From Parabacteroides sp. AD58 (GTDB lineage Bacteria; Bacteroidota; Bacteroidia; Bacteroidales; Tannerellaceae), in NCBI RefSeq assembly GCF_023744375.2, contig NZ_CP146284.1, positions 806,001-870,000 on the forward strand: a stretch of DNA of 64,000 nt. The letters run 5' to 3'. This document shows, one piece after another, positions 35,528 to 44,666 of the stretch. The notes beneath the pieces were generated by a model that was given only the letters and a program-made list of their open reading frames with translations, was not told the origin of the DNA and searched no databases. Positions within the stretch are counted from its first letter, which is position 1; the number at the start of each line of letters is the position of its first letter. The translations under genes and the position numbers were made by a program.

Positions 35528-37804
35528 TTATGGCATCGGAGCAGCCGAAGGCGGAGGCGTTGCTGTGCCCCACGACTTATTAGCTTTCGGTCCCATTTCC
35601 ACTTCCAGCACTCCACCATCCATGATATCGCTGTGGTTAAACCAAGCCTGATTCAGTTCTTTACCATTCAGGCGAGCAGACTGGATATATTTATTTTCCG
35701 GCGAAGCATTGTTTGCCTTGATCTCAAATGTCTTTCCATTGCTCAGGTGCATCTTCATACTTGTAAAGACCGGACTACCGATATTATACGACGGCATTCC
35801 CGGAGTAACCGGATAAAATCCCATCTGGCTGAAGGCAACAAAAGCCGACATTCCGCCACCGTCTTCATCACCCGGAACACCCATCAGGTCGTTTCGGAAC
35901 CATTGTGTCAATAAGGTGCGGATACGTTTCTGTGTCATCCACGGCTTTCCTGCATAGTTATACAGATACGGAATATGCAAGCTCGGTTCATTAGCCATCG
36001 AATACATACCCACATTTCCCGTATGGTCGGGCAAAGTAGAATAGAATTGCCACTTCGACATGCCTAACGGTGTATTGAACATATCATCCAAAGCAGCGGT
36101 AAACTTATCATTTCCACCAATCAAAGAGACTAAGTCTCCAATATTATGCTGTACATCCCAACGATAGATATAGCCATTGTTTTCATCATAGTAATCGCGA
36201 GCACCCAAACCACCGTCATAACGATAATCCAATGGAGTAATGAATTTGCCGTCTTTATCTTTCGGATGGAAGAATCCAGTTTCAGGATTAAATACATTCC
36301 GATAGTTGTACGAACACTTCAGGTAGTAATTTGCTTCATCCTTCTTACCTAATTCCTGAGCAATCTGTCCCAGACACCACTGGTCATATGACGTACCTAA
36401 TGTGACAGCAATCGGCTGACGCTTCTCCCAGACTGATACATTCGGAACTGTTTCCTTCTCACCCGGGCGTAAAGCCGGAATATATCCATGTTCCTTATAG
36501 AACTCGTCGAGCCAGCCGGCAGGTTTTCCCGACCACGGAATCAACGTCTTTTCTTCTATTCCTTTACGGCAGGCCTCATACGCCTTGGCCAAGTCAAATC
36601 CACGGACACCTTTCCGGTAAGCATCAATCACAGTTGCCACACCGTGATTCGAGTTCATGCGACGTGAATCTCCAGTTACTTCCGGGAAAGTCGGCATCCA
36701 ACCTGTACCCATCTGATCTGCCATCAGCAGGAAAGAATTGATAATATCTCCTTCTTTCTGGGCATCAATCAACGCACGCAACGGATGCGTAGCGCGATAG
36801 GTATCCCAAATCCAGTCGTCTACATAAAAAGGACGTCCGCCATCTTCATGCACTTTTCCATCATAAGCACTGTAATAACGGCCATCTTCGCTGATACAAA
36901 CCGGACGCTCAAAGCAACGATACAGTGAAGTATAAAAGACAGTCTTGTCATCTTCGGTACCACCTTCCACCTCAATCTTATCCAACGCCTGGTTCCAGGC
37001 ATTCTGTCCGGCCTTGGCTACTACGTCTACATCATAGGCAGCAATCTCACGCTGCAAATTCTTCTTCGCCTGTTCTACATCAATAAATGAAACACCGTAA
37101 CGAACACCCACTTTACCTACATTCGACGGAAAAGCCATCACAACTGCAGCATTCTCACCTTCTTTCTTCAAGACATCCGTCTTTACGGCTCCATCTGTTA
37201 AGGTTCCGACCTTTTCGGGTGTCTTGTCGATTTCCGCATACAGATAGACTTTCGTGTTTCCTTCAATATACTGGAAACCACTTACGGCATTTCCATTTAC
37301 CTCGATCTCTCCTCTTCGCGTATTGAATACGAGATAAGAAGGAGCTTCATTCTCGAATGTCAGGCTGTACACCGCACTTTGGCGGGATGGAGCAAAATCG
37401 ACATCGATGTTCTGTTCATCCAAATAAACCTGATAGCGGTATGGAGTCAGTTTTTCCTGGTCATAACTCAGAGGAATAACCGGTTGTAAACCGCTTTCGT
37501 CTCCTTGATACGGACTCAGATTAAAAGCAGAACTTCCGCGATGGCTGGTAACGATCAGAGGCAGACCACCCAGACGGTCGCCTGTAAAATCGGCTCTTTC
37601 GGGATAAACACGCATCATACAATTGGGAAGGTGCACCGTCGGATACGTCGGTACCAGCAGATGGCTGATATTTCCCATGTATGGATTTACATACTCGATG
37701 GGCGACTTCGTCGTTCCGGCTTTGTTGTTTGCCTGTGGCGTACATGAACCTAACAGGAACAAAGAAGCCAAAACAACGAGTGTTGATTTATATACTTTCT
37801 TCAT
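35528..37804 (-). CDS. GH92 family alpha-mannosidase-like lipoprotein (divergent)
   Basis: The 758-residue protein has lipobox LLGSC, an N-terminal beta-sandwich (about 30-270) and a C-terminal (alpha/alpha)6 catalytic domain with DDWIWDTYRATHPL, GVATVIDAYRKGVRG and GDEDGGGMSAFVAFSQMGFYP. GH92 enzymes are calcium-dependent exo-alpha-mannosidases. Here the active-site stretch reads GDEDGGGMSA rather than the more usual GDEDNGQxSA found in the neighbour, and the usual GFxHTHxxG segment is not seen in the N-terminal domain, so the linkage specificity or even the substrate may differ. The tail (PPPSAAPMP) is odd for the family. It is transcribed in the same direction as the second GH92 gene, 140 bases downstream of it. 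Confidence 0.88.
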   Translation of the reverse strand: MKKVYKSTLVVLASLFLLGSCTPQANNKAGTTKSPIEYVNPYMGNISHLLVPTYPTVHLPNCMMRVYPERADFTGDRLGGLPLIVTSHRGSSAFNLSPYQGDESGLQPVIPLSYDQEKLTPYRYQVYLDEQNIDVDFAPSRQSAVYSLTFENEAPSYLVFNTRRGEIEVNGNAVSGFQYIEGNTKVYLYAEIDKTPEKVGTLTDGAVKTDVLKKEGENAAVVMAFPSNVGKVGVRYGVSFIDVEQAKKNLQREIAAYDVDVVAKAGQNAWNQALDKIEVEGGTEDDKTVFYTSLYRCFERPVCISEDGRYYSAYDGKVHEDGGRPFYVDDWIWDTYRATHPLRALIDAQKEGDIINSFLLMADQMGTGWMPTFPEVTGDSRRMNSNHGVATVIDAYRKGVRGFDLAKAYEACRKGIEEKTLIPWSGKPAGWLDEFYKEHGYIPALRPGEKETVPNVSVWEKRQPIAVTLGTSYDQWCLGQIAQELGKKDEANYYLKCSYNYRNVFNPETGFFHPKDKDGKFITPLDYRYDGGLGARDYYDENNGYIYRWDVQHNIGDLVSLIGGNDKFTAALDDMFNTPLGMSKWQFYSTLPDHTGNVGMYSMANEPSLHIPYLYNYAGKPWMTQKRIRTLLTQWFRNDLMGVPGDEDGGGMSAFVAFSQMGFYPVTPGMPSYNIGSPVFTSMKMHLSNGKTFEIKANNASPENKYIQSARLNGKELNQAWFNHSDIMDGGVLEVEMGPKANKSWGTATPPPSAAPMP

Positions 37805-37847
37805 ACAATAATGATTTAATATTTTTAGGGGTAAAGATAAATAAAAT

Positions 37848-37916
37848 AGGCACGATTTACATAGATTTCACTTATAATAATCCAATTAAAAGTGCAAATC
37901 AATATAAATCGTGCCT
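37848..37916. repeat. Long inverted repeat upstream of the first GH92 gene
   Basis: A perfect 12-bp pair (AGGCACGATTTA at 37848-37859, TAAATCGTGCCT at 37905-37916) with further imperfect pairing inside the 45-base loop (GATTTCACTT with AAGTGCAAATC). It starts about 10 bases upstream of a TATCTTTA -7 element (37832-37839), so its left arm covers the -33 region. Confidence 0.65.
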
Positions 37917-37923
37917 GCTCTAA

Positions 37924-37946
37924 AAGCTGAATATCAGATTCAGCTT
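37924..37946 (-). terminator. Terminator of the second GH92 gene
   Basis: A 9-bp stem (AAGCTGAAT / ATTCAGCTT) followed on the minus strand by TTAG. It includes the stop codon of the gene. Confidence 0.5.
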
Positions 37947-40248
37947 ATTTCTTCTCGGTTGAGAATGAATACGGGAAATCCGACGGTTGGATTCCACGCT
38001 GCTTATTCGGCTGATTATCCATCTCAATATCCAAAACAGCACCCTTCATCAAATCATTATGATCAAGATAGTTCTTTGTATAATCCTGACCATTCAGCTT
38101 CATTGATTTGATATAGAAGTTTTCTGCACTGTTGGCCGGTGCATTGATCACCAACGATTTTCCATTTTCGAAATGCAAAGTTGCCTTCTTGAACAACGGA
38201 GCACCCATCACATACTGGGTCGTTCCCGGACAAACCGGATAGAATCCTAAAGCAGAAAAGACATACCAGGCTGAAGTCTGACCATTGTCTTCATCACCGC
38301 AATAACCGTCCGGTCCCGGAGTGTACATCCGGTTCATTACCTGACGCAACCAATACTGTGCCTTCCAAGGCTCACCCGCATAGTCATACATGTAAATCAT
38401 ATGCTGGATAGGCTGGTTTCCGTGCGCATAGTTACCCATATTCATTACCGTCATTTCACGGATCTCATGAATGACACCACCATAGTAGCTGTCATCGAAG
38501 ATAGGCGGAACGGCAAATACAGAATCCAGCATCTGGACAAAGACATCTTTTCCACCCATCAGGTCGATCAATCCCTGCGGATCATGGAAAACAGACCAAG
38601 AATAGTGCCAGCTGTTACCTTCAGTGAAAGCATCGCCCCATTTCAGTGGAGAGAACGGAGACATAAACTTGCCGTCTTTATTCTTACCACGCATCAGGTT
38701 AGTTTCCTTATCGAACAGGTTCTTGTAATTCATCGCCCGCTTAGCAAACAGATCTATTTCTTTCTTCGGACGTTTCAAATCTTTCGCCAGTTTGTAAATA
38801 CACCAGTCGTCGTAAGCATATTCCAAAGTACGGGCCGCATTCTCATTAATATTGACATCATACGGAACGTATCCCAATTCATTATAATATTCATAACCCA
38901 GACGTCCGGTTGAAGAAGCCTTCGGATGTACATTCTCTGTACCATGAATCAATCCTTCATACAAAGTCTTCAGGTCTTCTACCTTTACGCCTTTCATATA
39001 GGCATCTACCAGGACAGAAGCCGAGTTGTTTCCTACCATACAGCCACGGTGACCCGGACTTGCCCATTCGGGGAAGAAACCACTTTCTTTATACGTATTG
39101 ATCAGACCTTCCTGTATTTCCTTATTGACTGACGGGAACATCAGGTTCAGGAACGGGAACAGGCAACGGAATGTATCCCAGAAACCTGTATCGGTGTACA
39201 TATATCCCGGCAAAACCTGACCGTTGTACGGACTGTAGTGTACTACTTTTCCATTTGCATCCAGTTCATAGAACTTACGTGGGAACAGCAGCGAACGGTA
39301 CATGCAAGAATAGAACGTACGATACTGGTCGAGGTTTCCGCCTTCAACTTCAATCTTGCTCAAGACTTCATTCCAGGCCTCTTTTCCTTTCTGCACCAAG
39401 GTATCGAAACTGTCATTACCCAATTCCTTCATGTTGATGGCAGCCTGATCATAGCTGATAAATGAAGAAGCAACTTTGGCATGAACAATCTCACCTTTCT
39501 TTGTCTTGAAACCGATAACAGCTCCAGCATGATCAGCCTGCTGTTCTGCATTTCCTTCACTCAACTTGCCATCAGCAAAGGTAGCCTTGTAAGTAAACGG
39601 TTTATCAAACTGGATGATGAAATAGTTCTTGAAATTGTCAGGAACACCGCCACTGTTCTTGGTTGTATAACCAATGATCTTGTTTTCTTCCGGGATCACC
39701 TTTACATACGAACCTTTGTCCAACGCATCCACAACGATGTATGAATGATCATTCTCCGGGAAGGTAAAACGGAACATGGCAGCACGATCGGTCGGTGTCA
39801 ACTCTGTTACCACATCATGCTCGGCTAAATATACCTTATAATAATAGGCTTTTGCCACTTCTCCCTTATGAGAGAACCAGCTGGCACGCTTGTCCTGATC
39901 GAACTCAGGACTGCCTACAACCGGCATGATGACAAACTGTCCGTAATCATTGATCCACGGACTCGGCTGATGCGTTTGCTTGAAACCACGAATCTTATTC
40001 GCCGTATAAACATATTGCCAACCATCACCCATCTTTCCTGTCTGCGGTGTCCAGAAATTCATACCCCACGGACGGGCGATAGCCGGATACGTATTTCCGG
40101 TTGACAACTCAAAAGTAGACTGAGTACCGACCAGCGGACTGACGTACTCAACAGGGTCGAATGTTTCTGCGGCATTCATGAACGACGGACAACTCATCCA
40201 CGCCAATGAAGCGGCCAGTACCACCGACCAGAAGTTTTTCTTTTTCAT
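37945..40248 (-). CDS. GH92 family alpha-mannosidase
   Basis: The 767-residue exported protein has a signal peptide of about 26 residues ending NAA. The N-terminal beta-sandwich includes IRGFKQTHQPSPWINDYGQF, the family segment that lines the -1 mannose site, and the catalytic domain has DTGFWDTFRCLFPF, GCMVGNNSASVLVDAYMKG and GDEDNGQTSAWYVFSALGFYP with the acidic pair expected for the base. It removes terminal alpha-linked mannose from glycans with inversion and with calcium. It is the upstream gene of the GH92 pair and has a very good promoter. No SusC/SusD genes accompany it, so it is outside a standard utilisation locus. Confidence 0.94.
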   Translation of the reverse strand: MKKKNFWSVVLAASLAWMSCPSFMNAAETFDPVEYVSPLVGTQSTFELSTGNTYPAIARPWGMNFWTPQTGKMGDGWQYVYTANKIRGFKQTHQPSPWINDYGQFVIMPVVGSPEFDQDKRASWFSHKGEVAKAYYYKVYLAEHDVVTELTPTDRAAMFRFTFPENDHSYIVVDALDKGSYVKVIPEENKIIGYTTKNSGGVPDNFKNYFIIQFDKPFTYKATFADGKLSEGNAEQQADHAGAVIGFKTKKGEIVHAKVASSFISYDQAAINMKELGNDSFDTLVQKGKEAWNEVLSKIEVEGGNLDQYRTFYSCMYRSLLFPRKFYELDANGKVVHYSPYNGQVLPGYMYTDTGFWDTFRCLFPFLNLMFPSVNKEIQEGLINTYKESGFFPEWASPGHRGCMVGNNSASVLVDAYMKGVKVEDLKTLYEGLIHGTENVHPKASSTGRLGYEYYNELGYVPYDVNINENAARTLEYAYDDWCIYKLAKDLKRPKKEIDLFAKRAMNYKNLFDKETNLMRGKNKDGKFMSPFSPLKWGDAFTEGNSWHYSWSVFHDPQGLIDLMGGKDVFVQMLDSVFAVPPIFDDSYYGGVIHEIREMTVMNMGNYAHGNQPIQHMIYMYDYAGEPWKAQYWLRQVMNRMYTPGPDGYCGDEDNGQTSAWYVFSALGFYPVCPGTTQYVMGAPLFKKATLHFENGKSLVINAPANSAENFYIKSMKLNGQDYTKNYLDHNDLMKGAVLDIEMDNQPNKQRGIQPSDFPYSFSTEKK

Positions 40249-40353
40249 GATACACTAACTTGTTTTATGTTATTATTTCTATTTGGCTATATTCAGAGAA
40301 ATGGTCATTATTCGTCTAAAGAACTTTTCCTGAATACACACAACATGATTTGA

Positions 40354-40384
40354 CAAAGGTAGGAAAAAACCGAAACATTACAAA
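40354..40384 (-). promoter_or_regulatory. Promoter of the GH92 pair
   Basis: On the minus strand TTTG, 19 bases, TACCTTTG: a full consensus match, about 105 bases before the ATG. Confidence 0.75.
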
Positions 40385-40404
40385 TATCGGAATTATGAAA
40401 CACG

Positions 40405-40490
40405 AAAAAGCCGGCGTATTTTCATCAATTCCCGGCGTAAATTGACAAAAAGCCGGCGTATTTCGATGAAAAAGTAGGCATGAATTTTTT
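40405..40490. repeat. Array of four 21-bp units with GCCGGCGTA core
   Basis: CCGGCGTA occurs at 40411, 40432 and 40453, and a degenerate fourth unit (GTAGGCAT) at 40474, all exactly 21 bases apart. Spaces are AT-rich (TTTTCATCA, AATTGACA, TTTCGATGA). The same unit type and the same degenerate end occur at 54709. The array sits between the divergent promoters of GH92 and malate dehydrogenase. The rest of 40491-40680 holds no ORF. Confidence 0.9.
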
Positions 40491-40682
40491 ATTACCCAAC
40501 AGCTTCCAAAAATAAAACCAACGAGAATCGATTTTGATGCTAATCAGTTTCGTTTTCGATTCCCGTTTATTTTATGAATAAAGAAATTTTTCCTTTTCCC
40601 ATCCTTGGCAAATCTGTTTTGAAAAACTTTCTGAAACATTTGAAATTAATCCATAGATGATAGGTGGAAAGAATATATTTTG

Positions 40683-40690
40683 TATTTTTG
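40683..40690 (+). promoter_or_regulatory. -7 promoter element of mdh
   Basis: TATTTTTG followed by CA, about 85 bases before the ATG. No TTTG at -33. Confidence 0.5.
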
Positions 40691-40774
40691 CACTATAAAA
40701 TAACAAGACAAACTCAGGACTGCGATGTCAAGAATTTGTCTTACAATAAGAACAACTAAAAATAATAATGCTCT

Positions 40775-41776
40775 ATGAACGTGCTTACAAATGAAAAGCT
40801 GACTATTGTTGGTGCAGCTGGTATGATTGGCTCTAACATGGCTCAAACAGCTATTATGATGGGTCTTACTTCAAACATCTGTTTATACGATCCGTATGCT
40901 CCGGGTTTGGAAGGTGTTGCTGAAGAATTGTTCCATTGTGGTTTCGAAGGTGTAAACATCACTTTCACATCCGACATCAAAGAAGCATTAACAGGTGCTA
41001 AATATATCGTTAATTCAGGTGGTGCAGCTCGTAAAGCTGGTATGACACGTGAAGACTTACTGAAAGGTAATGCAGCTATCGCTGAAGAATTCGGTAAGAA
41101 TGTAAAATTGTATTGCCCGGATGTTAAGCACATCGTTATTATCTTCAACCCGGCTGATATCACAGGTTTGATCACTTTGTTATATTCAGGTTTGAAACCA
41201 AGCCAGGTTACTACATTGGCTGCTCTTGATTCAACTCGTCTGCGCAGCGAATTGGCTAAACATTTCGGTGTATCTATGGACGCTGTTGAAAACTGCCGTA
41301 CTTATGGTGGTCACGGCGAACAGATGGCCGTATTTGCTTCTACTGCAAAAGTAAATGGCAAACCGCTATTGGATATCATCGGTACAGATGCTCTGACTAA
41401 AGAACAGTGGGCTGAAATCCAGCAGAAAGTAACTAAAGGTGGTGCTAACATCATCAACTTGCGTGGTCGTTCTTCTTTCCAGAGCCCGGCTTATGTTTCT
41501 ATCGAAATGATCGGTGCTGCTATGGGTGGAAAAGCTTTCCGTTGGCCGGCAGGTACATATGTATCTAACGATAAATATGATCACATCATGATGGCTTGGG
41601 AAACTTCTATCACTGCTGATGGTTGCCACTGTGCTGCTCTGAATGGAACAGCTGAAGAACAGGCTGCTTTGGACAAGAGCTATGCTCACTTGTGCGAACT
41701 GCGTGATGAAGTAATCGCTATGGGCGTTCTTCCTCCAGTATCAGAATGGAATAAATTGAATCCGAATATCAAATAA
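40775..41776 (+). CDS. mdh: Malate dehydrogenase
   Basis: This 333-residue NAD-dependent lactate/malate dehydrogenase fold interconverts malate and oxaloacetate, a step of the fumarate-succinate route of gut Bacteroidales. The nucleotide motif is VGAAGMIGS (about 12-20), the substrate loop arginines lie in GGAARKAGMTRED, and the catalytic His is in RTYGGHGEQM. It is the long Bacteroidales form with a C-terminal extension of about 20 residues. Codon use is strongly biased to GGT, GCT and GTT, unlike its neighbours, which suggests very high expression. A strong terminator follows. Confidence 0.95.
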   Translation: MNVLTNEKLTIVGAAGMIGSNMAQTAIMMGLTSNICLYDPYAPGLEGVAEELFHCGFEGVNITFTSDIKEALTGAKYIVNSGGAARKAGMTREDLLKGNAAIAEEFGKNVKLYCPDVKHIVIIFNPADITGLITLLYSGLKPSQVTTLAALDSTRLRSELAKHFGVSMDAVENCRTYGGHGEQMAVFASTAKVNGKPLLDIIGTDALTKEQWAEIQQKVTKGGANIINLRGRSSFQSPAYVSIEMIGAAMGGKAFRWPAGTYVSNDKYDHIMMAWETSITADGCHCAALNGTAEEQAALDKSYAHLCELRDEVIAMGVLPPVSEWNKLNPNIK

Positions 41777-41805
41777 TCAGTTTTTCTGATATTTTATTCA
41801 TGATA

Positions 41806-41845
41806 AAAGGGTAACTCCATAGGTGAATCTATAGAGTTGCCCTTT
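41806..41845 (+). terminator. Terminator of mdh
   Basis: A long stem with one wobble (AAAGGGTAACTC... paired with GAGTTGCCCTTT), ending in CTTTCTTAT. Confidence 0.7.
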
Positions 41846-41866
41846 CTTATTTAATTACAACTGTCT

Positions 41867-42511
41867 ATGAAACAAATCAAAGCTGCGTTATTTGACTTCG
41901 ATGGTGTTCTGGCAAATACCGAACCATTATATGATCAATATTGGGACGAAGCAGGGATACGTTATCATACCGGTATTCCTCATTTTGCCGCTGTCATTAA
42001 AGGGACAACCATGTCGAATATATTGAAGAAATATTTCTCTGACCGGACAGAGGAAGAACGGCAACAGATTCAAGCTGAATCGGAAGCTTTTGAAAGCCAC
42101 ATGCCATTTCCACCTGTACCGGGCTCAATCGAATTTGTCAGAATGCTAAAGGAAAATGGTGTACAAGTAGGCCTGGTGACGAGCTCAGAAAACAAGAAGA
42201 TGAAAAGAGCTTTCAAGGAAATGAATTTAGAAGGCTTGTTTGACACATTCGTTTCTGAAAACCGGATCACAAAAGGGAAACCTGATCCGATGTGTTACTT
42301 ACTGGCAGCCGAAGACCTGAAACGCAATCCGGAAGATTGCATTGTTTTCGAAGATTCATTTGCTGGAATCACAGCAGCAACACGTGCCGGCATGCGGGTT
42401 ATCGGCTTAAGCACAACAAATCCGGAAGAAACATTAAAAGACAAAGTATATAAAGTTATTCCCAACCTGCAAAATTGCACGTTCGACGATTATCTTTCCT
42501 GGCAAAAGTAA
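41867..42511 (+). CDS. HAD-superfamily phosphatase/phosphomutase, beta-PGM-like
   Basis: The 214-residue HAD hydrolase has motif I DFDGVLANTE, motif II VTSSENKKM and motif III KGKPDPMCY with EDSFAGITAATRAGM, and an alpha-helical cap (about 20-80). The pattern fits the beta-phosphoglucomutase/YniC/GppS-like subgroup; whether it is a phosphatase or a mutase cannot be said, since a mutase needs a particular cap Lys/His set. It is cytoplasmic and lies just after the mdh terminator, with no promoter motif clearly seen. Confidence 0.88.
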   Translation: MKQIKAALFDFDGVLANTEPLYDQYWDEAGIRYHTGIPHFAAVIKGTTMSNILKKYFSDRTEEERQQIQAESEAFESHMPFPPVPGSIEFVRMLKENGVQVGLVTSSENKKMKRAFKEMNLEGLFDTFVSENRITKGKPDPMCYLLAAEDLKRNPEDCIVFEDSFAGITAATRAGMRVIGLSTTNPEETLKDKVYKVIPNLQNCTFDDYLSWQK

Positions 42512-42531
42512 ACGAATACGATCACAGAAAC

Positions 42532-42589
42532 GCAGAGGTACGGATTCCTTCGGTTAATGCCAAAGCAGGACCTGCATCTTGTCCTCTGC
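42532..42589 (+). terminator. Possible terminator between two convergent HAD genes
   Basis: GCAGAGG pairs with CCTCTGC across a 44-base loop that holds its own small stem (GCAGG/CCTGC). CCTTTTCTTCTCT follows on the plus strand. Confidence 0.4.
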
Positions 42590-42600
42590 CCTTTTCTTCT

Positions 42601-43218
42601 CTATTTAAACAGGAAAGTCCAGTCCGAACCCGCAGGACAACAATACGTTTGAATGCCCACAGCTTCTGCAGCCTTGCAATTGATAGCCGAATCATCAATA
42701 AAAAACGTTGAATCAGCCGTAATCATCGAATCCTGTAAAACGAATTTGAATATTTCTACATCCGGTTTCTGCATGTGAAGTTCATAGGAAAGATAAATCC
42801 GGTCAAAAAAGTCATCCACCTTGTGTCCTTTATACTGAAATCTGTTTTGCACGGCCCATTGCCAATGAATACTGTTTGTATTGCTCAGCAGAAGTATATG
42901 ATACTGCTTACGCAATTCGAGCAGCCAGTCCAATTTATAACTTGGAATATCACCTAAGATAGAAACCCAAGCCTCATCTATCTGAGAATCGGTCAACTGC
43001 TGATCCGACAGACGCCGCATGCTCGCACGAAAAGCGGCAGCCGAAATATTTCCTGATTCCAGCTGCATATACAGTTCCTTCTGACGGTAATCGTCTAAAA
43101 CACTTTCATGAATACTTGCTATACCCAACTTTTCAAAGGCTTCCCGACAAGCCGTACGATCGAGATTAATCAATACACCTCCAAAATCGAAGATCAGATT
43201 CTTGATACCCTTCACCAT
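42601..43218 (-). CDS. HAD-IA family hydrolase (YihX-like)
   Basis: The 205-residue HAD phosphatase has motif I DFGGVLINLDR, motif II LLSNTNSIH and motif III KPDVEIF with FIDDSAINCKAAEAVG, plus a small helical cap. The DFGGVL start and SNTN motif place it with the YihX/haloacid-dehalogenase IA group that removes phosphate from sugar phosphates such as glucose-1-phosphate. The substrate is not fixed by sequence. It is convergent with the other HAD gene and not closely related to it. Confidence 0.9.
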   Translation of the reverse strand: MVKGIKNLIFDFGGVLINLDRTACREAFEKLGIASIHESVLDDYRQKELYMQLESGNISAAAFRASMRRLSDQQLTDSQIDEAWVSILGDIPSYKLDWLLELRKQYHILLLSNTNSIHWQWAVQNRFQYKGHKVDDFFDRIYLSYELHMQKPDVEIFKFVLQDSMITADSTFFIDDSAINCKAAEAVGIQTYCCPAGSDWTFLFK

Positions 43219-43352
43219 AACCGCATTTAGTTTTTATACAGTCCGCCCCAGCCAAAACCAATACAATGGCGGTAAAACTCTTTTGGGTAAAAGTAATAAA
43301 GATATTCATATAATAATAGGATTTTACATTTTTTATTCAATCTGTTTTTACC

Positions 43353-43396
43353 CGGTTTTCTCAAGCAAATCGCACGGTTTTTCTAAGTAAATGCAG
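43353..43396. repeat. Two degenerate 22-bp tandem units (CGGTTTT core)
   Basis: CGGTTTTCTCAAGCAAAT (43353) and CGGTTTTTCTAAGTAAAT (43375) lie 22 bases apart, in the AT-rich stretch upstream of the GH76 promoter. They share about two thirds of their bases. It may be a worn example of the 21-22-bp arrays. Confidence 0.4.
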
Positions 43397-43436
43397 ATAA
43401 AAAATGAATATTCATGTTTTATTGAAACACTATGCG

Positions 43437-43444
43437 TATCTTTG
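43437..43444 (+). promoter_or_regulatory. -7 promoter element of the GH76 gene
   Basis: TATCTTTG followed by CAAC, 33 bases upstream of the ATG. Confidence 0.55.
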
Positions 43445-43476
43445 CAACTCGTTGAAACAATTATCCTGAATTAATT

Positions 43477-44580
43477 ATGATGAAAAAGTATTTCGTAGCA
43501 ACAGCTATGGTGTTGCTTCTTTCGGCTTGTGGAGGGAATAAACATACTCCTTTTGACACGAAAATGCACGCCAGTCTTGAACGCTCTCTGACTTGGCGAA
43601 CAGACTCAACCGGGATCTGGGAAACGGCTGGCTGGTGGAACTCTGCCAACCTGCTGACTGCAGTCATCCGCTATGCAGAAGTAACTAAAAATAAAAGAGA
43701 GATTGTTCCGGTAATCGAAGATGTGTACAACAAGGCCAAACATTATCCGATTGCTGATTCAACAGGCCAGGTAGTTCGTTATTGTGATAACTTTATCAAT
43801 GATTATTATGATGATGAAGGATGGTGGGCTTTGGCATGGATCAATGCTTTCCGTTTGACTAACGATAAAAAATACCTTGACATGGCGGAAACCATCTTTA
43901 AGGATATGACGACAGGCTGGAGTGATGACACATGCGGAGGCGGTTCATTCTGGAAAAAGAATCCGTTGCAATACAAAAACTCTATTGCCAATAATTTGTT
44001 TGCCTTAACGGCAATCCGGCTTTACAATGAAACGGGGAAACAAATGTATGCAGACTGGTTTAAGAAAGAAGTGAACTGGTATCTGCAAACGGGAATGTAT
44101 AATACAGACATCCAGCAAATAGAAGACGGACTGAACAAAGAAGACTGCATGCCTAACCGGGGTGCTCATTATACCTACAATCAGGGCGTAGCCATTGCCG
44201 TGCTGACAGAAATGTATTTGCATTCTCATGATAAGAAATACCTGAGCATGGCAGAAAAGATTGCACAGGCAACCATTACGAAAGAACTTGTCAACGATGA
44301 AGGAATTCTCTGCGAAATGAATCCGCAGGTAGCCAAAAGTCGGGATGGCGTTCAGTTCAAAGGCATCTTTATCCGTCACCTTGGCTTTCTATATAAGGTG
44401 ACCAACAATGCGATCTATAAAGATTTCATCATTAAAAATGCAGAATCGATCATTACCCGCGATTACGATCCTAACACCATGAGTTTTGGCTGTTATTGGT
44501 ACGGCCCTTTCCAAGAAGTGAGCGCTGCTGCCAATTCAAGTGCTTTGGAATGTGTCATCGAAGCAAAAGCTATTTACTAA
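43477..44580 (+). CDS. GH76 family alpha-1,6-mannanase-like lipoprotein
   Basis: The 367-residue lipoprotein (LLLSACGG) has an (alpha/alpha)6 GH76 domain. The catalytic Asp pair of the family is visible in NDYYDDEGWWALAW (about 107-120), and later conserved stretches TCGGGSFWKK, KNSIANNLFAL and THYNQG-like HYTYNQGVAI are present. GH76 enzymes are endo-alpha-1,6-mannanases acting on the mannan backbone, which fits the GH92 exo-mannosidases 3 kb away. Cell-surface or periplasmic location is likely. It is a single-gene unit that ends in a strong shared terminator. Confidence 0.92.
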   Translation: MMKKYFVATAMVLLLSACGGNKHTPFDTKMHASLERSLTWRTDSTGIWETAGWWNSANLLTAVIRYAEVTKNKREIVPVIEDVYNKAKHYPIADSTGQVVRYCDNFINDYYDDEGWWALAWINAFRLTNDKKYLDMAETIFKDMTTGWSDDTCGGGSFWKKNPLQYKNSIANNLFALTAIRLYNETGKQMYADWFKKEVNWYLQTGMYNTDIQQIEDGLNKEDCMPNRGAHYTYNQGVAIAVLTEMYLHSHDKKYLSMAEKIAQATITKELVNDEGILCEMNPQVAKSRDGVQFKGIFIRHLGFLYKVTNNAIYKDFIIKNAESIITRDYDPNTMSFGCYWYGPFQEVSAAANSSALECVIEAKAIY

Positions 44581-44614
44581 TGACTCAACTTCATGAATGA
44601 TTCTTCAAATACAG

Positions 44615-44644
44615 AAAAGGGATTTAGCGCGCTAAATCCCTTTT
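44615..44644. terminator. Bidirectional terminator between GH76 and the large lipoprotein
   Basis: A perfect 15-bp palindrome (AAAAGGGATTTAGCG and its complement) between convergent genes, with T runs on both sides. Confidence 0.85.
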
Positions 44645-44666
44645 CTCATAGATAATATATCCATCC

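Noticed and set aside
37848..37916. Invertible promoter for the Mpi-like enzyme
   Set aside because: The segment between the arms is only 45 bases and contains no promoter; the -7 element lies outside it.
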